64,000 nt of DNA from Bacteroidota bacterium (GCA_018267365.1 JAFDYQ010000003.1:62001-126000); one strand, 5' to 3'. Positions 24,288-33,823 are shown, counted from the stretch's first letter. Numbers and translations are program-made. The notes: a model not told the origin generated them from the letters alone.

Positions 24288-24317
24288 ATTTCCGGTACTC
24301 TGGCTATTTTCATACAC

Positions 24318-25139
24318 ATGAAAGTAGCGGAGCTAAAAGACGCAGCCCTGGAGAGAGAGCTGCAGGATACAGGATATATACGGATACCGCATTTTCTATC
24401 TGCCACAGAGATCACGACTCTTCTCGCTCTTTATAAAGGCAACCATCCCACTCCTGAGCCAGACGCAGGCATGTGGAATAGTTTATATAATGCCAGTCTG
24501 GATAGCCCTATAGCGATCAGTGAGCGAATTCTCTCTGTATTACAGCCTAAACTGGATACCCTTTTTCATTCCTATTATGCGCCAGTGGCCACATTTATGT
24601 CTAAGAATAATAACGAGGGCAGTACATGTGATCTGCACAGGGACTTCTCTATAGCTGACGAGACCCAATATCAGTACCGCAATCTGTGGATGCCGCTGGT
24701 AGAAACATCTGTGAACAATGGCGCTCTGTTTGCAGTACCTGGGAGCCACCGTGTTTTTGACTATATGCTGCCTATGTTTTGCGAGTGGCCGTACCGGGAG
24801 CTGCTACCCGAGCTGACAGCCAAGGCCAAAACTATCGAATGCAGCGCAGGAGATCTCGTTATCTATCTGGATAAAACCCTGCATGGATCGCACGTCAATC
24901 GCTCCGGCTATTCCCGTCCTGTGGTGCATTTCGGAGCACTACATCCAGATGTGAAATTGATGTTTCAGTGGCTCGATCGGGCCACCGGACAGGTACGAGT
25001 GTATCAGGTGCCTTTCAGCTTTTACATGCAGAATGATTTTTCCGAACCGGCAGGGCGATATCCGCTGGTCAGAGAGTACGCGTACAGTCCTCCGCCAATA
25101 CATCTGGATATGCTCAAGGAAATCATTGGTTCTGAATAG
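24318..25139 (+). CDS. Phytanoyl-CoA dioxygenase (PhyH) family protein
   Basis: 273 residues. The Fe(II)-binding facial triad is visible: His107 and Asp109 in LHRDF, and His189 in KTLHGSHVN; Arg200 in SGYSRPVV would bind 2-oxoglutarate. NNGALFAVPGSHRVFDY is the standard second-strand motif. Such enzymes hydroxylate small organic molecules using O2 and 2-oxoglutarate; the substrate cannot be inferred. It starts 30 bp after the SWIB terminator and has no obvious operon partner. Confidence 0.9.
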   Translation: MKVAELKDAALERELQDTGYIRIPHFLSATEITTLLALYKGNHPTPEPDAGMWNSLYNASLDSPIAISERILSVLQPKLDTLFHSYYAPVATFMSKNNNEGSTCDLHRDFSIADETQYQYRNLWMPLVETSVNNGALFAVPGSHRVFDYMLPMFCEWPYRELLPELTAKAKTIECSAGDLVIYLDKTLHGSHVNRSGYSRPVVHFGALHPDVKLMFQWLDRATGQVRVYQVPFSFYMQNDFSEPAGRYPLVREYAYSPPPIHLDMLKEIIGSE

Positions 25140-25163
25140 TGAGAAGGATTATTCTTGTAATCA

Positions 25164-25193
25164 TTGTGATGGCGTTATACAGGACTATTGTTG
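25164..25193 (+). promoter_or_regulatory. Probable promoter of tilS
   Basis: TTG at 25164-25166, a 19-bp spacer and TATTGTTG at 25186-25193 (one mismatch to TAnnTTTG), 22 bp before the tilS ATG. Confidence 0.5.
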
Positions 25194-25215
25194 TTTTTTG
25201 TGAAATTGCATCTCC

Positions 25216-26556
25216 ATGTCGCTCCTCCTCAAAGTCAAAACTCTCACTGCCGACCATCAGATAGATCTGAGCCGCAGGCGCGTGCTACTGGCCCTGAGCG
25301 GAGGTATGGACTCAGTGGTGCTCGCTGCAGCTTTTCACCAGTTGGGTGTGCGCTTTGGTATTGCGCATTGCAATTTCCAGCTGCGCGGGGATGAGAGTGA
25401 TGGAGATGAGGCGCTGGCAAAGCAGCTGGCGACAAAATATGATGTGCCATTTTTTACTGTCAGGTTTGATACTACTGCCTATATCGCAGAGCGCAAGGTC
25501 TCCGTGCAGGTAGCTGCGCGTGACCTGCGCTATCAGTGGCTGCATGAGGTCAGAGAGGCGCATGGCTTTCATTATTTAGCCACGGCACACCACCTGAATG
25601 ATAATATCGAAACCGTCCTGCATAATTTTATCAAAGGCACCGGCATCAAGGGACTGCGTGGTATGCTACCTAAGAATGGCAGGCTTATACGACCGCTGCT
25701 AGAGGTCTCACGTGAGGAGATAGCAGCCTTCTGCAGGGAAAACAACCTGACCTATCGTGAGGATTCCAGCAATGCTTCTACTAAGTATACTCGTAATAAA
25801 ATACGACATCATATTTTGCCGCTGATCACCGAGATCAATCCTGGCTTTGAAAAGGGTTTTGGAGAAAGGCTCAAGATATTCTCTGATCTGGAGGATATTT
25901 ATGAGCAGCGCTTCCGAAAGGTAGCCAAACAGCTTTTTCTAAAAAGAGGCAGTGATATTTATATCCCTATTTTGAAGCTGAAGCAGCTTAAGGAAAGACG
26001 CTCCCTGCTTTTTGACTTTCTGCAACCATATGGCTTCAATGCAACGCAGGTGGATGATATGCTGGGCGCGCTGGATAGTGATAGTGGCCGCCAGTTTCTC
26101 TCAGATCAGACGCGCGTGGTCAAGGATCGCCGCTTTCTGATAGTGACGAAGCTGGCGAGGAGTGCTACCGGTCCTTTTTATATAGATAGCGCTCATGACA
26201 TGGTGAAACTGGACGGTTTCTCACTGCAGTGTACTGTCTCGGAGGCGGCGGCTGTGACGATAGAGAAGGACAAGGCGCATGCCTACCTCGACCTCGATAA
26301 GCTATTGTTTCCGCTCCTGCTCAGGCCTTGGCGACAGGGGGATTATTTCTATCCCTATGGTATGAAGCTCAAGAAGAAGAAGGTCAGTAAGTACTTTAAA
26401 GACCAGAAAATGGCCATCCATCAAAAGGAAGCTATATGGATATTGGAGAGCGACCAGCGCATAGTCTGGATAGTAGGAGAGCGCATAGACGAGCGGTTTA
26501 AAGTATCGGATAAGACACAGAACGTGCTGCATATCCATCAAATCAAAGACGCATGA
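25216..26556 (+). CDS. tilS: tRNA(Ile)-lysidine synthase
   Basis: 446 residues. The PP-loop SGGMDS (28-33) near the N-terminus and YLATAHHLNDNIETVLHNFIKGTGIKGLRGM are diagnostic. TilS_C domain lies at the end (LLRPWRQGDYFYPYGMKLKKKKVSKYFKDQK). The enzyme puts lysine on C34 of the tRNA-Ile(CAU) anticodon in the cytoplasm and is essential. The stop codon overlaps the start of the first TMTC-like gene by 4 nt, so tilS drives the expression of the membrane glycosyltransferase genes downstream. Confidence 0.96.
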   Translation: MSLLLKVKTLTADHQIDLSRRRVLLALSGGMDSVVLAAAFHQLGVRFGIAHCNFQLRGDESDGDEALAKQLATKYDVPFFTVRFDTTAYIAERKVSVQVAARDLRYQWLHEVREAHGFHYLATAHHLNDNIETVLHNFIKGTGIKGLRGMLPKNGRLIRPLLEVSREEIAAFCRENNLTYREDSSNASTKYTRNKIRHHILPLITEINPGFEKGFGERLKIFSDLEDIYEQRFRKVAKQLFLKRGSDIYIPILKLKQLKERRSLLFDFLQPYGFNATQVDDMLGALDSDSGRQFLSDQTRVVKDRRFLIVTKLARSATGPFYIDSAHDMVKLDGFSLQCTVSEAAAVTIEKDKAHAYLDLDKLLFPLLLRPWRQGDYFYPYGMKLKKKKVSKYFKDQKMAIHQKEAIWILESDQRIVWIVGERIDERFKVSDKTQNVLHIHQIKDA

Positions 26557-28550
26557 AGCGGCGGCTGCAGTGGATAGGTATGGTGGTGGTGCTGTGTCTG
26601 ACTGCCATCGTTTATGCCGATCACTTTCACGATGCCTTTCACCTGGATGATGTGCATACGATAGTGAATAATGCCTATATCCGCGACCTGCGCAATGTGC
26701 CGCTGTTCTTTGCAGATGGTCGCGCCTCCAGTTCTCAACCTGCCAATCAGACATACCGGCCCCTGCTCACTACCTCGCTTGCGCTAGACTATCATCTGGG
26801 CGCTGGCACAGCGGATACATTGGCCTATCATATCACCAGCTTTTGCATCTTTCTGTGCCTCGGCCTGTGCCTCTTCTTGCTGCTGCGGAGCATATATGGC
26901 GTGGCAGATAGTATCTCGGCTCCATGGCTGGCGCTACTGGCCACGGCCTGGTACCTGCTGCATCCGCTCAGCGCAGAGACCGTGTGCTACATCATACAGC
27001 GTGGTGACCTGATGGCCACCTTTTTTATAGTGTTCGGGCTTCTGCTATACGTGCAGTGGCCTGCTGCGCGTCGCTACTATCTCTACCTGCTACCTATAGC
27101 TGCGGGCATACTTGCGAAGCCTATTGCCGTAGCCTTTGCACCTATCCTGCTGGTGTATACATGGCTGTATGAGGGAGATAGAGTGAGCCGACGGAAGAGC
27201 ATGCCACATGTCATCGCGACCATAATAATGTGTGTTTTGCTCGGAGGCTTCGTCACCGCCATGACGCCGCAGTCATATGATCCGGGCACTGCCTCGCCCT
27301 GGCTCTACCGTCTCTCCCAGCCCTACGTACTAGGACTGTATTTTGCAGAATGGTTTGCGCCGCTATGGCTGGCGGCAGATCATGCGATGCGGCCTTTTGA
27401 GATGTTTTCACTGCAGATGATGGTTGGTTTTGTCTTTGTGCTGGCTGTGGTCGCGGTGATCTGTTTTACGGCACGGGTAGAGCGTATGAAGCCTATTGCC
27501 TTTGGCCTGCTATGGTACCTCGTGGCTACTATTCCGACAAGTATTGTGGCGCTAAATGACATAGCTACAGACCACCGTATGTTCCTGCCAGCGGTAGGGC
27601 TGGCTATCGCCTTGACATGGGCCATCTATCTGGCTATCTACTGGCTGGCGCACCGCTATAGTACTGTGACGGTAGTTTATTATGTGGCCTTTGCCATTGC
27701 CGCTATAGGCCTCACTGGCTACAGTTATGGTGCCTGGCTGCGCACACAGGTGTGGCGTACAGATGAGAGCCTTTGGGCCGATGCCGTAGCTAAGTATCCT
27801 GAGAGCCAGCCTGCCCGGATCAATTATGCCCTTGCCCTGATGAACCGCTCTGACTGGGCAGCTGCTGAAGCCCAGCTCCATGCCGCTCTCACTGCCGATC
27901 CGGCAGCCACCTATGCCTATCTCGATATGGGCATCGTGAAGCATGAGCAGGGCAATGATGCTGAGTCCGGCGCTTATCTGCAGCGGGCGATTGAGACAGG
28001 CCGCGATGCCTGCCCGCCATGTTACTATTATTATGCCATGTATCTCAATCAGATGGGGCAGACGGACAGCGCTATAGCATATCTTTATAAGCAATACCAT
28101 CTGTCAGCGGGTAATGTAGAAGGAAGAGAACTGCTGATGGAACTGCTCTATAAGCAACAGCGCACGGATGAACTCAGGAGAGTGACAGAGGAGGTGCTGG
28201 CTGTCTCTCCGGACGATGGTCGTGCTTCTTATTATGCAGGCCTCATAGCCGCCTCACCTGCTGCTAAGACTGTACCTGCTACGGCAGAAAGCTACCTCGA
28301 CCTCTCCGGGCAGGCCTATCGTGAGGGACGGTATCAGGACTGTATAGCCAATGCTAAGAAGGCGCTGGAGCTGAAACCGGACTTTGCAGAAGGTTACAAC
28401 AATCTGGCCGCCGCCAACAATAAACTGGGTAAGTATGCTGAAGCTAAGGAAGCGGCAGCAAAGGCACTACGCCTGGATCCTCATTCCCGCTTTGCGCAGA
28501 TCAATATGGTTGCCGCAGACCAGGGACTGCGTGGCGGTGATGGCAAATAG
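26553..28550 (+). CDS. TMTC-like GT-C membrane protein with TPR domain, copy 1
   Basis: 665 residues. About ten membrane helices (to about residue 395) are followed by a periplasm-side TPR array (about 415-660, with ESQPARINYALALMNRSDWA, AYLDMGIVKHEQGN and FAEGYNNLAAANNKLGKYAE). The first loop has an Asp-Asp pair (32-33, FHLDDVHTIVNN), the catalytic style of GT-C enzymes, and NQTYRPLLTTSLALDY is the TMTC-type motif. Eukaryotic TMTC1-4 with the same layout are protein O-mannosyltransferases; the bacterial function is unknown. It overlaps tilS by 4 nt. Confidence 0.87.
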   Translation: MKRRLQWIGMVVVLCLTAIVYADHFHDAFHLDDVHTIVNNAYIRDLRNVPLFFADGRASSSQPANQTYRPLLTTSLALDYHLGAGTADTLAYHITSFCIFLCLGLCLFLLLRSIYGVADSISAPWLALLATAWYLLHPLSAETVCYIIQRGDLMATFFIVFGLLLYVQWPAARRYYLYLLPIAAGILAKPIAVAFAPILLVYTWLYEGDRVSRRKSMPHVIATIIMCVLLGGFVTAMTPQSYDPGTASPWLYRLSQPYVLGLYFAEWFAPLWLAADHAMRPFEMFSLQMMVGFVFVLAVVAVICFTARVERMKPIAFGLLWYLVATIPTSIVALNDIATDHRMFLPAVGLAIALTWAIYLAIYWLAHRYSTVTVVYYVAFAIAAIGLTGYSYGAWLRTQVWRTDESLWADAVAKYPESQPARINYALALMNRSDWAAAEAQLHAALTADPAATYAYLDMGIVKHEQGNDAESGAYLQRAIETGRDACPPCYYYYAMYLNQMGQTDSAIAYLYKQYHLSAGNVEGRELLMELLYKQQRTDELRRVTEEVLAVSPDDGRASYYAGLIAASPAAKTVPATAESYLDLSGQAYREGRYQDCIANAKKALELKPDFAEGYNNLAAANNKLGKYAEAKEAAAKALRLDPHSRFAQINMVAADQGLRGGDGK

Positions 28551-28577
28551 CCTGATAAAAATATCCACGTGGTACTG

Positions 28578-28604
28578 ACACTCGGCTTCTCAAGAGTGTT
28601 TTTT
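28578..28604 (+). terminator. Short terminator between the TMTC-like genes
   Basis: ACACTC pairs with GAGTGT over a 10-nt loop, followed by TTTTTT. The 6-bp stem is weak, so read-through is likely. Confidence 0.45.
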
Positions 28605-28618
28605 CACCAAATTTCATG

Positions 28619-28626
28619 TAGGTTTG
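28619..28626 (+). promoter_or_regulatory. -7 box before the second TMTC-like gene
   Basis: TAGGTTTG is a full TAnnTTTG match, 20 bp before the ATG at 28647. No clear TTTG box at 19 bp upstream, so the promoter is probable rather than certain. Confidence 0.4.
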
Positions 28627-28646
28627 GCCAAAACAGATATACATAA

Positions 28647-30698
28647 ATGAGTAAAGGGACGATATGGGGAGTACTGGCGCTGATCATGATCGCCGTAGGT
28701 ATTACCTATTCCAATCATTTTCAGGGGTCACTACACTTTGACGATGCACATACGATAGAAAACAACGCCTATATCCGCGATCTGAAAAATATTCCCCTGT
28801 TTTTTAAAGACGGAACCACCTCCAGCTCCCTCCCGCCCAATCAGTCTTACCGCCCTGTACTGACCACCACACTGGCTATTGACTATCATTTTAGCGATGA
28901 TCTGAAGAACATGGTGCCATTTCATGTGACCAGCTTTACTTTCTTCATGCTGCTGGGGGTGCTGATGTTTGTGCTGTTTAGCCGCATACTGGATATCGCA
29001 GCCTTTGATGATAAATACCGCGACTGGGCCGCACTATTCGCCGTAGCCTGGTTTATGCTGCATCCGGTCTGTGCAGAGACGATCAACTATATCATCCAGC
29101 GCGGTGACTCTCTCTCCACTTTTTTTGTGGTGCTAGGACTCGTGATGTATGCGGTGTCGCCAGTGAGCAGGAAGTTTTTCCTGTATCTCATCCCAGTCGT
29201 GCTCGGCATCCTGACCAAGCCTTCGGCGCTGATGTTTGGCCCGCTGCTGGTGTGCTATATGATCCTGTTTGATGGCGATGCCGGTTATATATCTATCCTC
29301 ACACAGAAGAGCAAAGCACTGGGCAAAATGATAGTGCCTGCTGCTGTAACACTCGTCGTATGCGTAGCTGGTTACCTCTTTGTGAGCCATATGCAGCCAA
29401 AGACTTATGTCGAGGGCCAGGCAGAGACCTGGATGTACCGCCTCACCCAGCCTTATATTATCTTCTACTACTTCACTGCCTGGTTTGCACCGGTCCACCT
29501 CAATGCGGATACCGATTGGGTGATCTTCAGATCAGCAGCCGATCCATATGCACTGCTCGGTTACGCTTTCCTTCTTTTCACTGTCATTCTGATCATCATC
29601 ACATCGGAGCATAAGGTGACACGCCCTATCGCTTTCGGCCTGTCGTGGTTTCTCCTGGCCAATGTACCTACGTCTTTGATCGCCTTCTCCGAGGTGACTA
29701 ATGATCACCGCATGTTCTTTCCATTTGTGGGCCTGTCACTTGCCATCGTCTGGTCACTGTATCTGATAGTGCGGCTGGTAGCCGGGGCCTGGCCGCCTAC
29801 AGCAGGGGTGAAGTGGACATTTTACGCCTTTATCATAGTACTGCTCACAGGCTATGCCTACGGTACGCATACGCGAAACGAAGTGTGGAAGAACGACGAG
29901 ACACTCTGGTATGACTGCACGGTGAAGTCTCCTACCAATGGCCGCGGCCTGATGAACTATGGCCTGGCACTCATGCGCAGAGGTGACCTGGCAGGAGCGG
30001 AGCGCTACTACAGCCGTGGACTGGAGTACTGGCCAAACTATGCCTACCTCAATGTCAATATGGCGATACTCAAAGAGACGCTAGGTAAAAAGGAAGAAGC
30101 CGAGAACTATTTTAAAGCAGGTGTGTACCGTGGTGGTAATCTGTATCCCGGATCCTATTATTACTACGCTCGCTTCCTGAAAAGTCAGGGCCGCAATGAC
30201 GAGGCGATCAAAATGCTGAATACCGTACTGGATATGTCAGGTGCCAATCTAGACAGCCGCTACATGCTCATGGAGCTGCTCTATCGTCAGAAGCGCTATG
30301 AGGAGCTCAAGAAGGTAGCCGGTTCTACACTGGCCATATCGCCGTCTGATGCCCAGGCCACCAGATACCTCCAGCTGGCCTCCTCAGGCAAATCAATGCT
30401 CGATATAGCCAAGGAAACAGCAGAGACCACCAGGACGGCAGACAACTACCTGAATCTCTCTCTGCAGTACTACAATGCCGGAGACTATCAGGGCTGCGTA
30501 AATGCAGCGCAAAAGGCACTGGAGCTGAAACCAGACTACGCGCCGGCATATAATAATATCGGCTCTGCGTATAATATCATGAAGAAGTACAAAGAGGCCC
30601 GTGCGGCGCTGCTGAGAGCTACAGCGCTGGATCCTACATCACAGCTGGCAAAGAACAACCTGGCAGTAGCAGAAAAAGGTTTGAAAGAGCAAAAATAA
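28647..30698 (+). CDS. TMTC-like GT-C membrane protein with TPR domain, copy 2
   Basis: 683 residues, the same layout as the preceding gene, and clearly a diverged tandem duplicate: SLHFDDAHTIENNAYIRDLK matches FHLDDVHTIVNNAYIRDLR at the same place, with Asp32-Asp33, and NQSYRPVLTTTLAIDYHF matches the next motif. Helices to about residue 400, then TPR units (NYGLALMRRGDLAGAERYY, PAYNNIGSAYNIMKKYKEAR). Differences are spread along the whole length, so the two copies probably use different acceptors. The next gene, a polyprenyl-phosphate-type GT2, starts 6 nt later and could make the donor. Confidence 0.87.
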   Translation: MSKGTIWGVLALIMIAVGITYSNHFQGSLHFDDAHTIENNAYIRDLKNIPLFFKDGTTSSSLPPNQSYRPVLTTTLAIDYHFSDDLKNMVPFHVTSFTFFMLLGVLMFVLFSRILDIAAFDDKYRDWAALFAVAWFMLHPVCAETINYIIQRGDSLSTFFVVLGLVMYAVSPVSRKFFLYLIPVVLGILTKPSALMFGPLLVCYMILFDGDAGYISILTQKSKALGKMIVPAAVTLVVCVAGYLFVSHMQPKTYVEGQAETWMYRLTQPYIIFYYFTAWFAPVHLNADTDWVIFRSAADPYALLGYAFLLFTVILIIITSEHKVTRPIAFGLSWFLLANVPTSLIAFSEVTNDHRMFFPFVGLSLAIVWSLYLIVRLVAGAWPPTAGVKWTFYAFIIVLLTGYAYGTHTRNEVWKNDETLWYDCTVKSPTNGRGLMNYGLALMRRGDLAGAERYYSRGLEYWPNYAYLNVNMAILKETLGKKEEAENYFKAGVYRGGNLYPGSYYYYARFLKSQGRNDEAIKMLNTVLDMSGANLDSRYMLMELLYRQKRYEELKKVAGSTLAISPSDAQATRYLQLASSGKSMLDIAKETAETTRTADNYLNLSLQYYNAGDYQGCVNAAQKALELKPDYAPAYNNIGSAYNIMKKYKEARAALLRATALDPTSQLAKNNLAVAEKGLKEQK

Positions 30699-30704
30699 AA
30701 GACA

Positions 30705-31589
30705 TTGAAACCCACCTTATCCATCGTCATACCATCCTACAACGAGGCGCAGAGCCTGCCGGTAGTGCTGCCCGAGTTGATCCGCTTTGTGAATGAGCGC
30801 GACTACCGCCTCGTGATCACCAATGACGGCTCACGCGATGGCTCCCTTGTACTGCTGCAGGACCACTTTGCCAATGAGCCTCGCTGCAAGGTGGTCAATC
30901 ATAAAGTGAACCGCGGCTATGGCGGAGCTATCAAAAGTGGCATACAGGCAGCCGAGACAGACTATGTGATCACTATAGATGCCGATGGTCAGCACTATCT
31001 GGAGGATGTAGACAAGCTTTTCAAACTGGTGGTGGAGCAGGATGCAGATATGATAGTAGGCAGCCGCAAGGGGCAGGCCGAGGCCTCTGCATTTCGTGGT
31101 TTGGGCAAATCTATCATACGTGGCATAGCCCGTTTTCTCATGCCTATGGATATCTATGATATCAACTCTGGTATGAAGATATACAGCACAGAGCTGGCTA
31201 AAAGGTATATCGTACTCTGCCCTGATACGATGGCCTATAGTGATATCATTGCTTTGGTGTTTATCAGCCAGCGTCACCGCGTACTGGAGGAGCCTATCCG
31301 CATCAAGCCGCGCGTAGCAGGGGATAGCACCATCAATGTCAAGACAGCCTACGAGACCATCATGGAGATCATCAATGTGGTGATCCTTTTCAACCCGATG
31401 CGTATCTTCCTTACTATAGCTATATGCTGTGTCGTTTTTGCAGTAGCATGGGATATACATATCTTCCGCCGAGGTGGTGGTATCAGTACAGGCTCTGGCA
31501 TGCTGGTAGTCTCGGGCTTCATCTTCTTTATGCTGGGTCTGGTCACTGAGCAGCTCTCTCAGATGCGCAAAATGATGGTGAAAAAATGA
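30705..31589 (+). CDS. GT2 glycosyltransferase of the DPM1/polyprenyl-phosphate type
   Basis: 294 residues starting with TTG (MKPTLSIVIPSYNE). The GT-A domain has NDGSRDGS and the metal-binding DADGQH motif, then IYDINSGMKIYSTELAKRY. Two helices at the C-terminus (about 226-245 and 262-280) anchor it in the membrane. Enzymes of this kind move a sugar from a nucleotide onto undecaprenyl (dolichyl) phosphate on the cytoplasmic face, giving the lipid-linked donor that GT-C enzymes use outside. Its place 6 nt after the two TMTC-like genes fits this. It overlaps the deacetylase gene by 4 nt. Confidence 0.9.
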   Translation: MKPTLSIVIPSYNEAQSLPVVLPELIRFVNERDYRLVITNDGSRDGSLVLLQDHFANEPRCKVVNHKVNRGYGGAIKSGIQAAETDYVITIDADGQHYLEDVDKLFKLVVEQDADMIVGSRKGQAEASAFRGLGKSIIRGIARFLMPMDIYDINSGMKIYSTELAKRYIVLCPDTMAYSDIIALVFISQRHRVLEEPIRIKPRVAGDSTINVKTAYETIMEIINVVILFNPMRIFLTIAICCVVFAVAWDIHIFRRGGGISTGSGMLVVSGFIFFMLGLVTEQLSQMRKMMVKK

Positions 31590-32425
31590 GTGCCTTACCG
31601 TCCAATGTATTTCTATTCAGCATAGACCTGGAGGATGTGCGAGACTTCATACCCGCGGGCCATCAATACCGTGAGGCTGTACCTGTCAATACGCTGAAAT
31701 ATCTGGACTGGCTGGATAAAATCAACGCCAAAGCCACCTTCTTCATAGTAGGCAAAACAGCTCGCGACTATCACGACCTCATACGCGAGATCATACGCCG
31801 GGGCCATGAGACGGCCTGCCACACGGATACGCATGTGCATCTGACCAGGACTACGCCTGATGCATTCCGCAAGGATTGCGAGAGTTTCCTCACTACTATG
31901 ACAGGTCTTGGTGCTACATCCGTGAAGGGTTTCCGAGCGCCTACTTTCTCCATGACAGAGCAAAGCAAATGGGCTTATGGCGTGCTGCGTGAGTTCGGCT
32001 TTACGTACTCTAGTTCGGTGCTTCCATCTGCCAATCCCCTCTTCGGCTGGCCCGAGTTCAAAGGAGAAGGCATGTACGACGGCATATATGAACTGCCCAT
32101 GAATATCGGCACCTGGCCGGTGAAAGTACCTTTCGGTGGTGGGGTGTACTTTCGCTTCTTTCCTTCATTCATACTCAATACTCAGGCGAGAAATACTTTC
32201 AGTAAAGGTAGGGCGGTGCTCAGCTATTTTCACCCCTATGATGTAGACACGGATCAGGAAAGATTCATGCACCCGCATATGAATAACAACCCGGTACTCA
32301 ACTGGCTCATGTATGTGAATAGGAGTAAGGTATTTGCCAAGGCAGAAAGCCTCATGAGGAGCAGTGGGGCTACAATCATGCGCTACGATCAGTATCTCGC
32401 AGCAAAAATGCCAACGCATGAGTGA
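31586..32425 (+). CDS. Polysaccharide deacetylase family protein (CE4)
   Basis: 279 residues. The NodB-type domain is visible: FSIDLEDVRDF (metal and base Asp region), KATFFIVGKTARD, then ETACHTDTHVHLTR with the two metal-binding His residues, and VKGFRAPTFSM with the conserved Arg. No signal peptide, so it would act in the cytoplasm or on the inner face, as do the exopolysaccharide-linked forms related to the DUF3473 group. It sits in the same transcript as the GT2 and the TMTC-like genes and may trim acetyl groups on the same glycan. Confidence 0.9.
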   Translation: MSALPSNVFLFSIDLEDVRDFIPAGHQYREAVPVNTLKYLDWLDKINAKATFFIVGKTARDYHDLIREIIRRGHETACHTDTHVHLTRTTPDAFRKDCESFLTTMTGLGATSVKGFRAPTFSMTEQSKWAYGVLREFGFTYSSSVLPSANPLFGWPEFKGEGMYDGIYELPMNIGTWPVKVPFGGGVYFRFFPSFILNTQARNTFSKGRAVLSYFHPYDVDTDQERFMHPHMNNNPVLNWLMYVNRSKVFAKAESLMRSSGATIMRYDQYLAAKMPTHE

Positions 32426-32831
32426 ACTACTCTACATAGCGCCGGGAGAGGCGCTGCGGCTCTCACGCTACCTGATAGGGGAGGACTGCCCTGAGGCTAC
32501 GGTACAGCACTATACAGCAGCGGTGCAGAAACTCTTTGCCATACTGACGCCGGACCAGCAAAAGGTCTGGGATCGAATGCTGAAGTCTCACATCTATATG
32601 AAGCTGATAGACGCGGGCCTGGCAGTGACGTACCCTCAGTCTCCCCTGCGCAAGCGGATCTTTATCATGCTCACGCTGCTGGAGTCGCGCCCCGAGTTTA
32701 CACAGTACTTCCTACCGCAGAAACGTAGCATATGGTACCTGATACCACTGGGTTTCAGAGCTGGGCTAAGTGCAGTTTATCTCGTCACCGGCAGCATTTT
32801 TACAAGGATATCCGGCATCTCCCGCATTTAA
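32418..32831 (+). CDS. Unknown protein with C-terminal membrane helix
   Basis: 137 residues from the ATG at 32418 (MSELLYIAPGEAL), which overlaps the deacetylase stop codon by 8 nt. Mostly helical, soluble for 105 residues (AVQKLFAILTPDQQKVWDRM), then one hydrophobic segment (IPLGFRAGLSAVYLVTGSIF). No family recognised. It closes the tilS-to-deacetylase transcript and converges on the Rieske gene with overlapping stop codons. Confidence 0.75.
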   Translation: MSELLYIAPGEALRLSRYLIGEDCPEATVQHYTAAVQKLFAILTPDQQKVWDRMLKSHIYMKLIDAGLAVTYPQSPLRKRIFIMLTLLESRPEFTQYFLPQKRSIWYLIPLGFRAGLSAVYLVTGSIFTRISGISRI

Positions 32832-33823
32832 TCCGGGTAGTAGAACTGCTGGCTCCAGATCCTGTATTGAGCCACAGGGCCGTCACCTTTGGCTAGCACC
32901 GGCGGGTCTATGTAGATCTTGTTTTGCCATATCTTGAAGTCCTGGCTCACGTCATGTGCATAGCCCTTAAAGGCCTGCTGTGAGACTACTTTATTGAAAA
33001 CCGGAGCCGGCACCAGGGACAGGAGAGGGTGGACCACAGATGGCCTGTCTATATACTTTACACTCATACCTATCTTGAGATTGATCCGGCCATCGCCCAG
33101 TGGAGTGGGAAATACAAACTGCCTCGTCTTCAGTCCCATCTCTGGTATATCTACCTCCACAAAGGAATACCCCAACCCATATACATGCACGTCAAATTCT
33201 GTCGAGAGTTTGCCCTTGCGGCTCAGCAGTGTACCCTGCCGGGTCATGGCATACCGGGTATGGAGGTAGTGGCCCTGCATCATCAGGTCTTTGAGCTGCT
33301 TCACATTGCTATAGCCGTGGACTATGGAGAAGTGTCCTATATCGACACTATTCTCTGTGGTTTCCTGCGGATGGCTCTCCAGCTCATAGTCGCGTGTGAT
33401 TATTTTATTCCATCCGGTCTGATCTATCTCCGGTACCTCCCATACAGGTGCATTGCCGTGCTCATCATAGTATATCAGGATGAATCCATTTCGCTCGCGT
33501 GAGTGCCACATATCCAGTTTTAGCCGTGGCGATGGCTTGGTGCCGTAGCCGGTAGCGGTGCAGTCGCCTCTGGTGTCAAAGCAGAAATGATGAAAGGGAC
33601 ATTTCACAGACTCCCCGACCACAGTACCGCCATAGCCAAAGTGCCCACCCATATGAGGGCAGTAGGCATCAGAGATAGCGATCTGCCCTGAGGCAGTGCG
33701 GAATATGATCACCTCTTTCCCTGCAAACTTTTTAGTCACGATCGCACCTTTGCTCACTTCATCAGAAGTGCCCAGTACATACCATCCGTTGGGATATGGC
33801 TTTAATGGGATTTTCTTGTACAT
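32828..33823 (-). CDS. Rieske [2Fe-2S] oxygenase (KshA/PaO-like)
   Basis: 331 residues. The Rieske cluster ligands are Cys55 and His57 (YCPHMGGHFG) and Cys75 and His78 (KCPFHHFCFD). The remainder contains a catalytic domain with likely mononuclear Fe ligands in the ENSVDIGHFSIVHGY stretch (E/D-x-x-D-x-x-H-x-x-x-x-H type). Such oxygenases hydroxylate steroids, chlorophyll breakdown products or aromatic compounds with electrons from a separate reductase. No reductase gene is next to it, so the substrate stays open. Confidence 0.9.
   Translation of the reverse strand: MYKKIPLKPYPNGWYVLGTSDEVSKGAIVTKKFAGKEVIIFRTASGQIAISDAYCPHMGGHFGYGGTVVGESVKCPFHHFCFDTRGDCTATGYGTKPSPRLKLDMWHSRERNGFILIYYDEHGNAPVWEVPEIDQTGWNKIITRDYELESHPQETTENSVDIGHFSIVHGYSNVKQLKDLMMQGHYLHTRYAMTRQGTLLSRKGKLSTEFDVHVYGLGYSFVEVDIPEMGLKTRQFVFPTPLGDGRINLKIGMSVKYIDRPSVVHPLLSLVPAPVFNKVVSQQAFKGYAHDVSQDFKIWQNKIYIDPPVLAKGDGPVAQYRIWSQQFYYPD

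Noticed and set aside
26553..30698. Assembly duplication of the TMTC-like gene
   Set aside because: The copies differ throughout, with different lengths and flanks.
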